Positions 8,272 to 16,923 are shown, counted from the stretch's first letter. The stretch: 64,000 nucleotides of DNA from Litorimonas sp051251645 (GCA_051251645.1 JBPOEY010000002.1:310001-374000); one strand, 5' to 3'. Numbers and translations are program-made. The notes: generated by a model not told the origin, from the letters alone.

Positions 8272-8840
8272 TCGACCGGCTCTCGGTTATGCTGGCTAAA
8301 GACAACGGGTTCACCATCCCCAAAAAGAAGCGTTCTATAAGGCCGGGAGATCCCTTCGACTTCCATTCCGGGCGTTCCGGCGATCATCCCAGGAACGGAC
8401 AGCCCGATTGCGTCTGGTCGTTCTGTGAGAAGCCGCCGGATTGCGCTCGCTGGGACATGGCCCTCGAGACTATATCCATCCACTTCTGCAGAGTGGCAAG
8501 AGGCGAGGCGCGTCGGAATATTAAGGCGTTCGCGGATTGGTGTCAGGTCCTCATGGTTGTGAACCGTAACGGCAAAACCCTCAGCTTTTAAATAATCAAC
8601 CCAATCGCCGCAGCACCCACATGTCAGGGTTTTGTGAACGGTAATGTGTTGGGCTTGGACGGCAACAGCTGTTCGTTCAATCGTCGGTTCATCTTGTGCT
8701 GCACACGCAGCGAGGGACACGGGAGCGAAGCTAGCGATCATAATGAGGCTGACAATAAGGCTGGTCCTCGGACGCCTATCGCGAAATGCGCTTAGACACC
8801 GTTTTTTTACCATCACAAGCGCTTTCAGATCATCAATCAT
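8268..8840 (-). CDS. DUF411 (CopG-like) copper-binding protein
   Basis: A 190-residue exported protein. The hydrophobic N-terminal segment (about 26-47) ends in SLAAC46, which could be a lipobox. The DUF411 core shows CGCC (74-77) followed by W80, C115-H116, the EGHVP motif (126-130) and a PGM/TPGME end. CopG-type members bind a multinuclear copper cluster through these cysteines and histidines and help periplasmic copper resistance. It overlaps the acyltransferase gene upstream and the CDF gene downstream by 4 nt each. A decayed second copy lies at about 10637-10933. Confidence 0.87.
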   Translation of the reverse strand: MIDDLKALVMVKKRCLSAFRDRRPRTSLIVSLIMIASFAPVSLAACAAQDEPTIERTAVAVQAQHITVHKTLTCGCCGDWVDYLKAEGFAVTVHNHEDLTPIRERLNIPTRLASCHSAEVDGYSLEGHVPASAIRRLLTERPDAIGLSVPGMIAGTPGMEVEGISRPYRTLLFGDGEPVVFSQHNREPVE

Positions 8841-9955
8841 GGGTTCGAGTCCTTCCGAATAGCCCCTTCAATCGGAGAGCTCGCTGAGGCTGCGAAGGCT
8901 GAAATTGGCGGCTTGCGGCGTGCGCCGGGTTTTAATCGAAGCGCAGGTTTTTCGATAAAATGCCAGCTCGCGGCTGATAGGCCGAGCCAGATTGGGGTCG
9001 ACACGAGCGCAAGACCGAGGGGGCCCAAATCTGGCCTTAAGAACATCACCCCTTGCATCACGGGATAATGCCAAATGTAGATACCGTAGGAGTAGTCGGG
9101 CAGAGACACGACCCGTGTGTGCGCGGTGTCCGACAGGCCGAGCCTTAGCATCAGTCCAGTCAGAGCAAGGGTGCCTAACAATTCTCCCCCAAAGCCACCG
9201 CCGAGGAAAAGAAAGGCAATGATAGCGACAAGGACGAGTAACACATGTGGTTTACGAGCCCGGGGCCAGTGCCATAAACTCATACCAAGTAGAAATGCCG
9301 CCGAAAGGCGAAAGAGAGGCAAGATTCCAGGAGACAGAGCACTGAAGTCAATAAAGAGCGGCAATATAAGATATAGTGCTTGGACAGAGATAAAAGCCGC
9401 TAACGTCAACCAACGATTCTTTAGAATACCAAGCGCAAAGCCAACGGCTGCCATGATATAGGCCGCAATTTCATACCGGATGGTCCATAACGGACCATTG
9501 AAATCGGCTTCAAGATTACCAGCGAAAATTCCGCCTGGAGCATTCTGGGGGTCGCCCAACAAAAGGACACGTCCGATGTAGGACCAAATCTCGCCGGACG
9601 CTATATTCTCCAACCCACCCGGGCGAGAAAAGACTGTCGAAAATATAAAGGCAAATGCGAGCAATAGAACAATAAGCGCCGGGTATATTCGCAGCGCACG
9701 TGACGCCGCGTACATTTTTAGGTCTCGGCGTAGATCAAGGCTTTTGGCGATGAGCATTCCGCTCAGTACGAAAAACCCGTTTACGGCCATATACCCCCCC
9801 GTCCATTGATGGATCCGGGTTGGCTCCCACCCTGTCGTGAGGAGGTAGACATGGCCAAGCGCGACGAGCGCGGCGAGCACCCACCGCACAGCGGTAAGAT
9901 GATTGGATCCCATTAAGGGGTCGTGGGGAATATTGTAGGGTGTTGTCGCGACCAT
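8837..9955 (-). CDS. Acyltransferase-3 family membrane protein
   Basis: A 372-residue polytopic membrane O-acyltransferase of the OafA/YrhL type. The first helix carries R24 and H35, followed by FFVLSG (61-66), RALRIYPA and the late YGIYIWHYP motif. These enzymes acetylate sugars or lipids at the cell surface. I chose the ATG at 9955 (MVATTPYN), one nucleotide after the methyltransferase stop and preceded by GGGAG; the open frame extends 31 codons further upstream only inside that gene. A membrane acyltransferase in a copper operon may modify the envelope, but the link is unclear. Confidence 0.85.
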   Translation of the reverse strand: MVATTPYNIPHDPLMGSNHLTAVRWVLAALVALGHVYLLTTGWEPTRIHQWTGGYMAVNGFFVLSGMLIAKSLDLRRDLKMYAASRALRIYPALIVLLLAFAFIFSTVFSRPGGLENIASGEIWSYIGRVLLLGDPQNAPGGIFAGNLEADFNGPLWTIRYEIAAYIMAAVGFALGILKNRWLTLAAFISVQALYLILPLFIDFSALSPGILPLFRLSAAFLLGMSLWHWPRARKPHVLLVLVAIIAFLFLGGGFGGELLGTLALTGLMLRLGLSDTAHTRVVSLPDYSYGIYIWHYPVMQGVMFLRPDLGPLGLALVSTPIWLGLSAASWHFIEKPALRLKPGARRKPPISAFAASASSPIEGAIRKDSNP

Positions 9956-9956
9956 T

Positions 9957-10640
9957 TTAGGCTCCCGAACCGTCTTGTTGCAGTGTTTTCGACCCACGGT
10001 AAATCGAGATTGTGCCTGTTGGCGTGGCAATCCGAACAGTTTGCTCAACCTCGGTAAACCCGGCGTTCTGCATCAATTGAGGGATGACACCATCCGCATT
10101 GGGCTGTGTGTCTTCGACACCGTCTAGAGCCTGGACCGTCAGTCGAAATAAGATTTTTTCGACACGCGTTTTTTGATGGCCATAGTCGGCAATAATGCAG
10201 GTCCCGCCGGGCGATAGCTGCGAATACATCAGAGCCAAAATTTTTGATTTTTCGTCCAAGGTCACCTGATGCAGGACAAGCGAGCTCACAATTTTAGTCG
10301 GGGCAGCATAGTCCGCAAGGCTGGTCGAGGTGAGGTATCCAGACTGAAAGACACTCTTTTCTTTAAACGCTGAGAGCTTTTTCCTGGCGCGAACTAAAGC
10401 TTGAATGTCGGGATCAATCCCCAGATAAATATGTTCGGCGTCGACTTCGCGGAGAGCCAAAGCCAAACTGCCAGTTCCTGATCCAACATCAACGATGAAA
10501 TCAGTGGAGGACGGATCAATCTGACGAACCAATTCGGTTCGCCATGTTCGTTCGCGCGTCAGTAAAGCGATGACTCCATCATAAAGTGGCGTCAGGCGGT
10601 GATACCTAAGCGGCGGCGTATAAGCTCTGAGCGGGCTCAT
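9957..10640 (-). CDS. Class I SAM-dependent methyltransferase
   Basis: A 227-residue cytosolic methyltransferase with a Rossmann fold. Motif I is VDVGSGTGS (50-58), followed by an acidic residue in GIDPD and a LSPGG motif after strand 5. The best family fit is the small-molecule/quinone-like group, but the substrate is unknown. The start overlaps the DUF411 remnant by 4 nt, and the next gene, the acyltransferase, begins one nucleotide after its stop. Confidence 0.8.
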   Translation of the reverse strand: MSPLRAYTPPLRYHRLTPLYDGVIALLTRERTWRTELVRQIDPSSTDFIVDVGSGTGSLALALREVDAEHIYLGIDPDIQALVRARKKLSAFKEKSVFQSGYLTSTSLADYAAPTKIVSSLVLHQVTLDEKSKILALMYSQLSPGGTCIIADYGHQKTRVEKILFRLTVQALDGVEDTQPNADGVIPQLMQNAGFTEVEQTVRIATPTGTISIYRGSKTLQQDGSGA

Positions 10641-10933
10641 GAACAGTTCACAGAAAGAACGGCCATGCCCGGCCCGGAAACATCTGTTACAACGGGGCGC
10701 TGTGCAAACAGATATTTTTTATCCAGTGCCGGGACATGACCTTCAACGGCAAAGCCGTCGATCAGGACGGTGTCTCGAGACGGTCTTCCAGCCGATGCAT
10801 TCACATTATTTGAACTATAAGGCGCCGCGAAAAGAGTGCCTTGGTTTCGTAATAGCCAATCGTCGGCGACTGCCAAAAACGCAGTCCGAAATCGGCGGGT
10901 TACAGCCTCGGGCCTCATCAATTCTTGTCTCAT
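10637..10933 (-). pseudogene. Remnant of a second DUF411 (CopG-like) gene
   Basis: The last 45 or so codons (about 10637-10790) match the end of DUF411 proteins: an IDGFAVEGHVP motif and RPVVTDVSGPGM align with DGYSLEGHVP and RPDAIGLSVPGM of the intact copy at 8268. The CGCC-containing first half is absent; it is replaced by unrelated sequence starting at an ATG at 10933 with GAGG upstream. The product would be 98 residues without the copper-binding cysteines. The region 10934-11123 holds no convincing gene. I read it as a rearranged, probably inactive duplicate. Confidence 0.55.
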
Positions 10934-11123
10934 TATTTTTCCCCTCACGGCCTTCAATTTGACCGTTATCTTTATGCATATCTGGCCGTCGGATTTACTG
11001 CGGGCACAGTTTCCATGCCCCCCCAATGTCCATCAACAGCCCCATCAAGATGAGGGTTTGAGCAATAATGCTGCGTCAAACCCTCCTTGTTGACTATAAA
11101 AGTTAGAGCCTTCATTTCCTCGA

Positions 11124-12230
11124 CTACCGCCGCGCCGCGCGTGACGACGAATGCGTATGAACAACCTTCCAAGCTCCATCGACTTTACGGAACAGCCAAG
11201 TCTGTTTGCCTGTATTGTCGATAACGCGGTCTGATTTGATAATTGTTCCCTGCACCGTTGTACTGGCAACAGCCCAAGCAAAATCGCCTTCATAATAGAT
11301 TTCCAAATCAGACAGGCCGAGTTTCAAATCCGGTATCGAGTCTTTTTCGGGCTCGACATGATTTTCGACAAGGTCATTTAAGCCGGTATTCTGCCCACCT
11401 GACTCAAAGTATCGCGCACCTTCATAATCCAAAAAATGCGTTCGGAAGGGCGTTCCGTCGCCGTCTTCCCACCCTTTCTGGATAGCTGTGATAATGGATT
11501 TAATCGCCTGATCATCCGCCGTTCCTGCCGCGCTATCATGACGCCCGTCTGTATCATCGTGAGCGTCCGGCATCGCCATGGGGCTAGGGCCGTGATGACC
11601 ATCGCTATTATCGTGCCCTGACGGCACACCCGCTTCCGGTTCATCAACACTATGATGCCCGTCAGAATTGTCATGGCCGCCCTGCGCCGAGTCCACAGGA
11701 GGGGTCATGGTGTTTGCCATATCTCCCGCAGTCTCATGACCAGGCATGGCACCATGCTCATGATCGTGACCGTCGCCCGTCACAGTCGGCAAACTCTGCA
11801 CGCCGATGCCGTATTTGAAGACGATATTGCCACCCCACCAAGCGGTGACAGAGAGAGACAAGGCGGCCGCAGCGAGCAGTCCAAGGAAAATTCCGCTCGG
11901 TGCGCTCGCCCGTTTGACATAGCGCCAAAGGGCCAAAATAATAATCGCCGTGCCGGACGGAACCGCCCAATTTCTATGGGTTGTCATGGCCGCATGAGAT
12001 GGACCGTCATGGGCCACCGTATAATAGGCATAAAACCCGGCCGCGATTGTCGCGACAATGGCAATGGCCCCGAGGGACAACATCCAATCCCCCGCAGATT
12101 GTGTGCTATCTCGCCTCGGTCCGCGTGGAAAAATAAGGCCCAAGAGATAAATGCCCAAGGCACTCACGCTGAGCGCATAGGCAAAGTGAACAAATATGGG
12201 ATGAATGTTCGGTTCAATAAATCCGCCCAT
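11124..12230 (-). CDS. DUF2231 membrane domain, His/Asp-rich linker and NTF2-like domain
   Basis: A 368-residue mosaic. Residues about 8-150 form four helices matching DUF2231. Residues 153-233 form a His/Asp/Met-rich periplasmic linker with near-repeats GHDNSDGHH at 185-193 and 205-213 and a degenerate HDDTDGRH at 224-231. Residues about 238-365 form a SnoaL/DUF4440-like (NTF2 fold) domain ending in WLFRKVDGAWKVVHTH. The linker looks like a metal buffer. The gene follows pcoB by 9 nt and so belongs to the PcoAB operon. The function of the C-terminal domain is unknown. Confidence 0.75.
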   Translation of the reverse strand: MGGFIEPNIHPIFVHFAYALSVSALGIYLLGLIFPRGPRRDSTQSAGDWMLSLGAIAIVATIAAGFYAYYTVAHDGPSHAAMTTHRNWAVPSGTAIIILALWRYVKRASAPSGIFLGLLAAAALSLSVTAWWGGNIVFKYGIGVQSLPTVTGDGHDHEHGAMPGHETAGDMANTMTPPVDSAQGGHDNSDGHHSVDEPEAGVPSGHDNSDGHHGPSPMAMPDAHDDTDGRHDSAAGTADDQAIKSIITAIQKGWEDGDGTPFRTHFLDYEGARYFESGGQNTGLNDLVENHVEPEKDSIPDLKLGLSDLEIYYEGDFAWAVASTTVQGTIIKSDRVIDNTGKQTWLFRKVDGAWKVVHTHSSSRAARR

Positions 12231-12239
12231 GATAACCTC

Positions 12240-13046
12240 CTAAAACCAAGCTCGAAGACCGGCGACGGCGACGATATTGTCAGGGTCACCCCCTCCGGAT
12301 CTGATAAAATCTGCTGTACCGCCCAGAGATTTTTGCCACTCAACGCCAATATAAGGGGCAAACTCTCGTTTAATTTCGTATCGAAGGCGAACGCCCGTAT
12401 CGAAATTCGTGATCCCGGAGCCGATTTCCAATTCAGGAATATCGGAGGCCGAAAATCCGATTTCAGCACGGGGCTGAAGCGTCACACGCTGAGTGAAACG
12501 CAGCTCATATTCAACTTCAACTGAGGCGGATAAATCCCCGTCCGTCGAGAGAAAGGCCGCCGCGTCCACTTCAAACCAATAAGGCGCAAGCCCCTGAAGG
12601 CCGACGACCGCATGGGTCCGGCCTTTGGGTTCCAGATCATAACGAACGCCCGCTTGGACGTCCCAGAAGGGCGCGATAGCGCGGGACCAGAGCGCTTGAA
12701 TTTCAGCCTCCTCAACCTCGCGATCGTCCAAAGCATATTCGCCTTCGGTTTTGATCCATAACTTATTGAGGTCGCCGCCATACCACCCTTGCGCGTCCCA
12801 TAACAGCGACCCGTCGCCGCCTGTGTCCTGCCACTCCAAGCGGTCGCCCATGACCATATAGTGGGGCATCGCGCCGTTCTTATATTGGAATTTTTCGCGG
12901 GCTTTTGACATGTTTTCCGCGCCCCAATATTTATCGGCCATTGACCATGGGGGCGTTTCAACCTCGTCAGCAAAGGCCGACACAGCGGACAGAGACAGTG
13001 CAAGCAGGGCGAAAGCGCTTGTCTTTAAAGATGTGAATGCGCGCAT
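12240..13046 (-). CDS. pcoB: PcoB/CopB outer-membrane copper resistance protein
   Basis: A 268-residue outer-membrane beta-barrel of the CopB/PcoB family, with a signal peptide ending SAFA (about residue 26). Typical features are the MGDRLEWQD and GWYGGDLNKLWIK motifs, alternating beta strands and a C-terminal aromatic residue (AWF). There is no long Met-rich N-terminus, so this is the short form. Its start overlaps the multicopper oxidase stop by one nucleotide (TAATG). PcoA and PcoB usually act together in periplasmic copper detoxification. Confidence 0.93.
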   Translation of the reverse strand: MRAFTSLKTSAFALLALSLSAVSAFADEVETPPWSMADKYWGAENMSKAREKFQYKNGAMPHYMVMGDRLEWQDTGGDGSLLWDAQGWYGGDLNKLWIKTEGEYALDDREVEEAEIQALWSRAIAPFWDVQAGVRYDLEPKGRTHAVVGLQGLAPYWFEVDAAAFLSTDGDLSASVEVEYELRFTQRVTLQPRAEIGFSASDIPELEIGSGITNFDTGVRLRYEIKREFAPYIGVEWQKSLGGTADFIRSGGGDPDNIVAVAGLRAWF

Positions 13047-14902
13047 TATTTCAGCCCTCCCATGGTGCTATGGTTCATTTTAGAATGATCCATTTGCGGC
13101 GCGGCAGCAGGCATCGTTTTCATACTGGCTGCGGCCGACTTCATCGGATTTGGCAGAACCGATACAACCTGCATCATGCCCGCGTGCATGTGGTACATGA
13201 GGTGACAATGAAACGCCCAGTCCCCGACATGCTCAGCGCTAATATCGACGGATAATTTTTCGCCCGGTTTGGTGATGATCGTATGCTTACGCGGCATGTG
13301 CGTGCCGTTTTCATATCCTGGTATGACGACATCAAAGAACATGCCGTGCAAGTGAATAGGATGGGGCATCATTGTATTATTGACCAAGGTCAGACGAACC
13401 CGCTCCCCTTCCATGAACTTGATCGACTCTGTGACTTCCGAGAATTTCACGCCGTCAAACGACCACATGTAACGTTCCATATTGGAGGTTAAATGCACCA
13501 CGACCTCACGTCCCGGTGTGCGGTTGTCTTCATTGGGGGCTAAGCTGCGCAGCTGGCTGTAGGTCAAAACACGGTGCGGCACATCAGACAGACCAATTCC
13601 GGGTTCATTCAGTCGATTGGTCGGCATAGCCGCAACATTGACGACGCCGGGGCCCACGTCGATATCGGCTTCAACGCGCGCGAGCTGGATGGCGGGGCCG
13701 TCCGGATTCGGGCCGTGGCCCATAGCAGCGTGATCCATGCTGGAAGACGGGGGCGCCTCTTTCTCCATCTCGCCCATGCCGGAATGATCCATCCCGCTCA
13801 TCCCGCCCATCGCGGCATGATCCATGCCCATATCTTTCATAGTGAGACTAGGAACAGAGCGAAGCTTGGGCGCTTGGGCGCGCATTCCGGGCCGAGGCGC
13901 TAAGGTGGCCACAACCTGTCCTGATCGGTCAATTGCTTCCGCGACGAAGGCGAAGGGCCTGGCCTCGGTCGGCTGGACGATCACATCATAGGTTTCCGCA
14001 ACACCCATTTGAAACTCATCGGTCTCAATCGGGCGCACATTCAAACCGTCCGCTTGCACGACTGTCATAGGCAGTCCGGGGAGGCGCACATTAAAGAGGG
14101 TCATGGCCGCCGCATTGATAATGCGAAGCCGGACACGCTCTCCCGGATTGAACACCATATCAAAATTATCAGCCGTACTGTGGCCATTAATGACATAGGT
14201 GTAGGTCTCACCGGTCACATCCGCGAGATCATTGGGTGACATGCGCATGGCACCCCACATGCCTGTTAGGCCTTTTGTATCGCTAATCGTCGATTGATTA
14301 AAGTTCAGGCTTTCAGCGTTTTTCTTCAGCTTAGCGAATAATTTGTGAGGGTCTCCAAACGTCCAATCCCCCAAAACCAATACATATTCCCGATCATAAG
14401 CCACGGGATCAGCCCCTTTGGGATCAATGATTATGGGGCCGTAATGGCCAACTTGTTCCTGCAGACCGGAGTGGGAGTGATACCAATAGGTGCCGCTTTG
14501 TGGCACGGAGAAGTCATAGGTGAAGCGAGTCTTCGGCTTGATCCCGGGAAAACTGACGCCCGGCACACCGTCCATGTGGAATGGCACCAACAGCCCATGC
14601 CAATGAATGGATGTGTCCACATCAAGCTCATTGTGAACGTTGAGCCGAATTGGCGTGTCCTCCCGAAAGCGGATTAGTGGTGCCGGGACCGTGCCGTTAA
14701 TGCCTGTCGCCATTGTGTTGCGACCATCAATGCGGACAGGAAACTTCGACACGGTCAGATCAAAATCTGTTCCGGTGAGAGCTGAAAGCCCCATATTCCC
14801 CTGTGACGCGGATCGAGCCCAAGCGGGCAACAGCCCGGAAGTCCCGAGGACAGCCGCCGATCCGAGCGAGGTTTGCAAAAACTTTCGTCTATCAAATGTC
14901 AT
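13046..14902 (-). CDS. pcoA: PcoA/CopA multicopper oxidase (Tat-exported)
   Basis: A 618-residue periplasmic copper resistance oxidase that oxidises Cu(I) to the less toxic Cu(II). The N-terminus has a twin-arginine signal (DRRKFLQ). Copper ligands are intact: HWHG, WYHSHSG, HPIHLHG and HCHLMYHMHAGM with the type-1 cysteine C566. A Met/His-rich segment at about 350-400 with repeated MDHAAMG/MDHSGM motifs matches the copper-binding loop of this family. It follows the CusF-like gene by 34 nt and is coupled to pcoB. The start has AAGGA upstream. Confidence 0.96.
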   Translation of the reverse strand: MTFDRRKFLQTSLGSAAVLGTSGLLPAWARSASQGNMGLSALTGTDFDLTVSKFPVRIDGRNTMATGINGTVPAPLIRFREDTPIRLNVHNELDVDTSIHWHGLLVPFHMDGVPGVSFPGIKPKTRFTYDFSVPQSGTYWYHSHSGLQEQVGHYGPIIIDPKGADPVAYDREYVLVLGDWTFGDPHKLFAKLKKNAESLNFNQSTISDTKGLTGMWGAMRMSPNDLADVTGETYTYVINGHSTADNFDMVFNPGERVRLRIINAAAMTLFNVRLPGLPMTVVQADGLNVRPIETDEFQMGVAETYDVIVQPTEARPFAFVAEAIDRSGQVVATLAPRPGMRAQAPKLRSVPSLTMKDMGMDHAAMGGMSGMDHSGMGEMEKEAPPSSSMDHAAMGHGPNPDGPAIQLARVEADIDVGPGVVNVAAMPTNRLNEPGIGLSDVPHRVLTYSQLRSLAPNEDNRTPGREVVVHLTSNMERYMWSFDGVKFSEVTESIKFMEGERVRLTLVNNTMMPHPIHLHGMFFDVVIPGYENGTHMPRKHTIITKPGEKLSVDISAEHVGDWAFHCHLMYHMHAGMMQVVSVLPNPMKSAAASMKTMPAAAPQMDHSKMNHSTMGGLK

Positions 14903-14936
14903 TATGGGGTCCTTGAAAAATTAGGGTCGCCGTCTG

Positions 14937-15587
14937 TTAATCGTGGGTGCCGTGGGCGGCGTGATCCATTGGGCTTGACGTTTGAGGCAGATCGGACGCC
15001 CCTGAATGAGGCATCGCGTGGCCCTCATGGGTCATTCCACCGGACGACATGGCGCCGTGTCCCATCATGTCGTGGTTCATTTTGCCCGCACAATGCCCCG
15101 GAACGACATTCAGGCTCTGGGTCTGACAAAGCTCAACAAGCGGCAAACTTCCATTTGGCGCACGATGGAGTGTGAACTGAACGGGCCGTCCAACCATCAG
15201 TCCTGACAAGTCCACTTTGGGTCCGACCGGAAATATCATTGTCGCCGCTGGCCAGCTGACCTCTGGAATGGCGGCGTGCTGAATTGTGGCCTCGCGCGTA
15301 TTTGGGTCCAACTCCATAAGGATCCCGCTGACCTCAACCATGTGCGCCGCGCGTTTCGACATCATGGCCGCATGATCCATCTTCATGGCCGCATGATCCA
15401 TTTTCGAATGGTCCATCTTAGACGGGCCGTTCATGTGATGATCAGCCATACTGGCCGCAGGTTTTGTATCGTCCGTGTGATTAGCATGGGCGTCATGAGA
15501 TTGAGCAAAGCTTGGAGCGCTTGCAAAGAGAGTAACCGCCAAGGCCAGGCTAAGTTTATTGAGATAGAAAGGAGTATTCGAAGTCAT
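14937..15587 (-). CDS. CusF-like periplasmic copper-binding protein with His/Met-rich ends
   Basis: A 216-residue exported protein with a signal peptide to about residue 29. Residues 31-80 are His/Met/Asp-rich, with MDHSKMDHAAMKMDH-type repeats. Residues 83-141 resemble a CusF domain: H104, W112 and M117 match the Cu(I)-binding His, Trp and second Met, while the position of the first Met is Ala115. Residues 164-216 are again His/Met-rich and include two cysteines. It probably buffers or hands over Cu(I) to PcoA or the Cus pump. It is the first gene of the group leading to pcoA. Confidence 0.82.
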   Translation of the reverse strand: MTSNTPFYLNKLSLALAVTLFASAPSFAQSHDAHANHTDDTKPAASMADHHMNGPSKMDHSKMDHAAMKMDHAAMMSKRAAHMVEVSGILMELDPNTREATIQHAAIPEVSWPAATMIFPVGPKVDLSGLMVGRPVQFTLHRAPNGSLPLVELCQTQSLNVVPGHCAGKMNHDMMGHGAMSSGGMTHEGHAMPHSGASDLPQTSSPMDHAAHGTHD

Positions 15588-15670
15588 GGGTCATGTCCTG
15601 TATAAGGGGAACACGACGACGCTCACCGCCGCCGCGAAGAGCCAGCGATGCCGAACAGAAAAAAGATAAC

Positions 15671-15690
15671 TTAAAGGGGGGAGTCACCTT
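15671..15690 (-). promoter_or_regulatory. Possible CsoR-type G-tract site upstream of the CusF-like gene
   Basis: TTAAAGGGGGGAGTCACCTT contains a six-G tract inside A/T-rich flanks about 85 nt upstream of the CusF-like start. CsoR/RcnR/FrmR-family operators often centre on such G or C tracts. It lacks a clear second half, so it is a weak candidate. Confidence 0.25.
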
Positions 15691-15766
15691 AATCCGACAG
15701 CATCGCCGGCGGGGCGGACTGGTAGTAGCTATATGAAGGGGATCTAAGCCACGACCAATCCTAAGC

Positions 15767-15787
15767 ATACGAGCAAATTTCTCGTAT
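15767..15787 (-). terminator. Hairpin downstream of the His/Met-rich gene
   Basis: ATACGAG and CTCGTAT form a 7-bp stem with a 7-nt A/T-rich loop, beginning 20 nt after the stop of the gene at 15807-16283. No long T run follows. It may partly separate that gene from the CusF-like-PcoAB operon. Confidence 0.35.
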
Positions 15788-15806
15788 CACTTTAGAAGGT
15801 GAAGCG

Positions 15807-16283
15807 TTAAATGAGTGCGAGCGTTTTTAGCGTCACCGGAGTGGGTCGCGGCGGGGTCCGCCATCGAAGACCGGATAAATGCGGGTCCACCTCAATTTCT
15901 GTTGGAGCTGACCCGGGCGCGACTGTGTGAAGCGCAAAGTCGATCTGTGGTAGGTCGACCAAAGTCGGTGTTGGGAGGTCGACAGACCCTGAGCTGATAA
16001 GCGATGCATCACAATGCGCACAGGACGCTAAATGCTCATGCTCGGAATGCTCATGTCCAGCCATGCGTCCGTCCGCCATCGAATGAGACGAGTCAGCGGA
16101 CATTTCTTCGCCCGAAACATCATGATGCATTCCACCTGCCATCTGCGAAACAGATTGAGCGTGCAGTTGCGACATTTCGATCGACAGGTCTTGAGCGGGC
16201 ATGCAGGCACAAATCATCTGCGCGATGGTGAACATCACGGCGACTAAAGCGGCGCTTAAAAATTTGTATTGCCCGAGGGCCAT
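15807..16283 (-). CDS. His/Met-rich exported small protein, unknown family
   Basis: A 158-residue protein with a hydrophobic N-terminal segment (about 9-27) ending near C26/C28. The middle (33-90) is rich in His and Met, with a HEHSEHEH run and C88-A-H-C91. The C-terminus is Pro-rich. I do not recognise a named family. Composition and position suggest a periplasmic or membrane-anchored copper-binding protein. It is divergent from the Cys-rich small gene at 16483 and has its own sigma70-like promoter with a G tract in the spacer. Confidence 0.65.
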   Translation of the reverse strand: MALGQYKFLSAALVAVMFTIAQMICACMPAQDLSIEMSQLHAQSVSQMAGGMHHDVSGEEMSADSSHSMADGRMAGHEHSEHEHLASCAHCDASLISSGSVDLPTPTLVDLPQIDFALHTVAPGSAPTEIEVDPHLSGLRWRTPPRPTPVTLKTLALI

Positions 16284-16312
16284 TAATGCTCGTCTCCTGA
16301 ATAGTCTATCCG

Positions 16313-16339
16313 ACTATACCCCCACCCTGTACATGTCAA
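16313..16339 (-). promoter_or_regulatory. Sigma70-like promoter with embedded G-tract (CsoR-like operator)
   Basis: Read on the minus strand there is TTGACA, a 15-nt spacer TGTACAGGGTGGGGG and TATAGT. The TATAGT box ends 30 nt upstream of the start codon at 16283. The flanking sequence GACTATACCCCC resembles the FrmR/CsoR-type motif (ATACCCCC). A repressor bound there would cover the promoter. The slightly short spacer is also compatible with regulated activity. Confidence 0.5.
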
Positions 16340-16482
16340 ATGTCTCTAATGCTTTAACCACACCATATTGAGAGAACGAATTTTAACGAATCGATCCAAA
16401 TATTTTCGCTGTAAATGCTCGGGTCACGCAAACGTTCCTTGTTCGTACGGGATATCTGTGCTGTGTGAACGTTGAGTAAACC

Positions 16483-16923
16483 GTGAAGCTACCCTCTATT
16501 TTCATATCGCTCTTTTTATCAGTGACGGTTGTCACGGCGTCATGGATGTCGTGCTGCGCCGGTCTAAGCGCGCTGTCTGATATGGTAACCACGTCGACTT
16601 CTTATCACCAAGTCACCCCTGTGCCAGATTGCCATAATGAGCCTGCCCAAAATATAACCAGCGCAACTGATGAGGTTAAATCGATTCAAGGCGGTCAATT
16701 ATGTGAGGGCTGTGCGGATTGCCAATTTACAGTCATTATCGAAAGCCCGTCGTTTTTAGCCGCCCATAATATGTCGGCTGATCATAATGTGGCGCTTTTA
16801 CCGGATATTAGTATCCCATCATCACAGGGAAAAGATGTTTTAAAGAATACCCCCTCCACTCCATATCCGAACTTAAGTTCAGTCGACGGTCGTTTTATAG
16901 AGACTGATCTCTACCTTATCTGA
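16483..16923 (+). CDS. Cys-rich exported small protein at head of cus operon
   Basis: A 146-residue protein starting at GTG; the codon two positions upstream is an in-frame stop, so this is the only upstream start, and it provides a signal-like helix (3-20). Cysteines cluster at C24-C25 and at C74-EG-C77-AD-C80. No family recognised. It lies 72 nt before cusC in the same direction. A periplasmic copper-binding or chaperone role is plausible from the cysteines and context only. Its partner across the divergent spacer also carries a hydrophobic N-terminus and a CxxC-like motif, so they may be distant relatives. Confidence 0.6.
   Translation: MKLPSIFISLFLSVTVVTASWMSCCAGLSALSDMVTTSTSYHQVTPVPDCHNEPAQNITSATDEVKSIQGGQLCEGCADCQFTVIIESPSFLAAHNMSADHNVALLPDISIPSSQGKDVLKNTPSTPYPNLSSVDGRFIETDLYLI

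Noticed and set aside
11652..12524. 290-codon plus-strand frame opposite DUF2231/pcoB
   Set aside because: It spans two real minus-strand genes and its translation is Arg/His-biased without motifs.
16300..16340. CueR/MerR-type promoter with a 19-bp spacer
   Set aside because: The spacer between TTGACA and TATAGT is 15 bp and no MerR-family gene is in the window; a CsoR-type site fits better.
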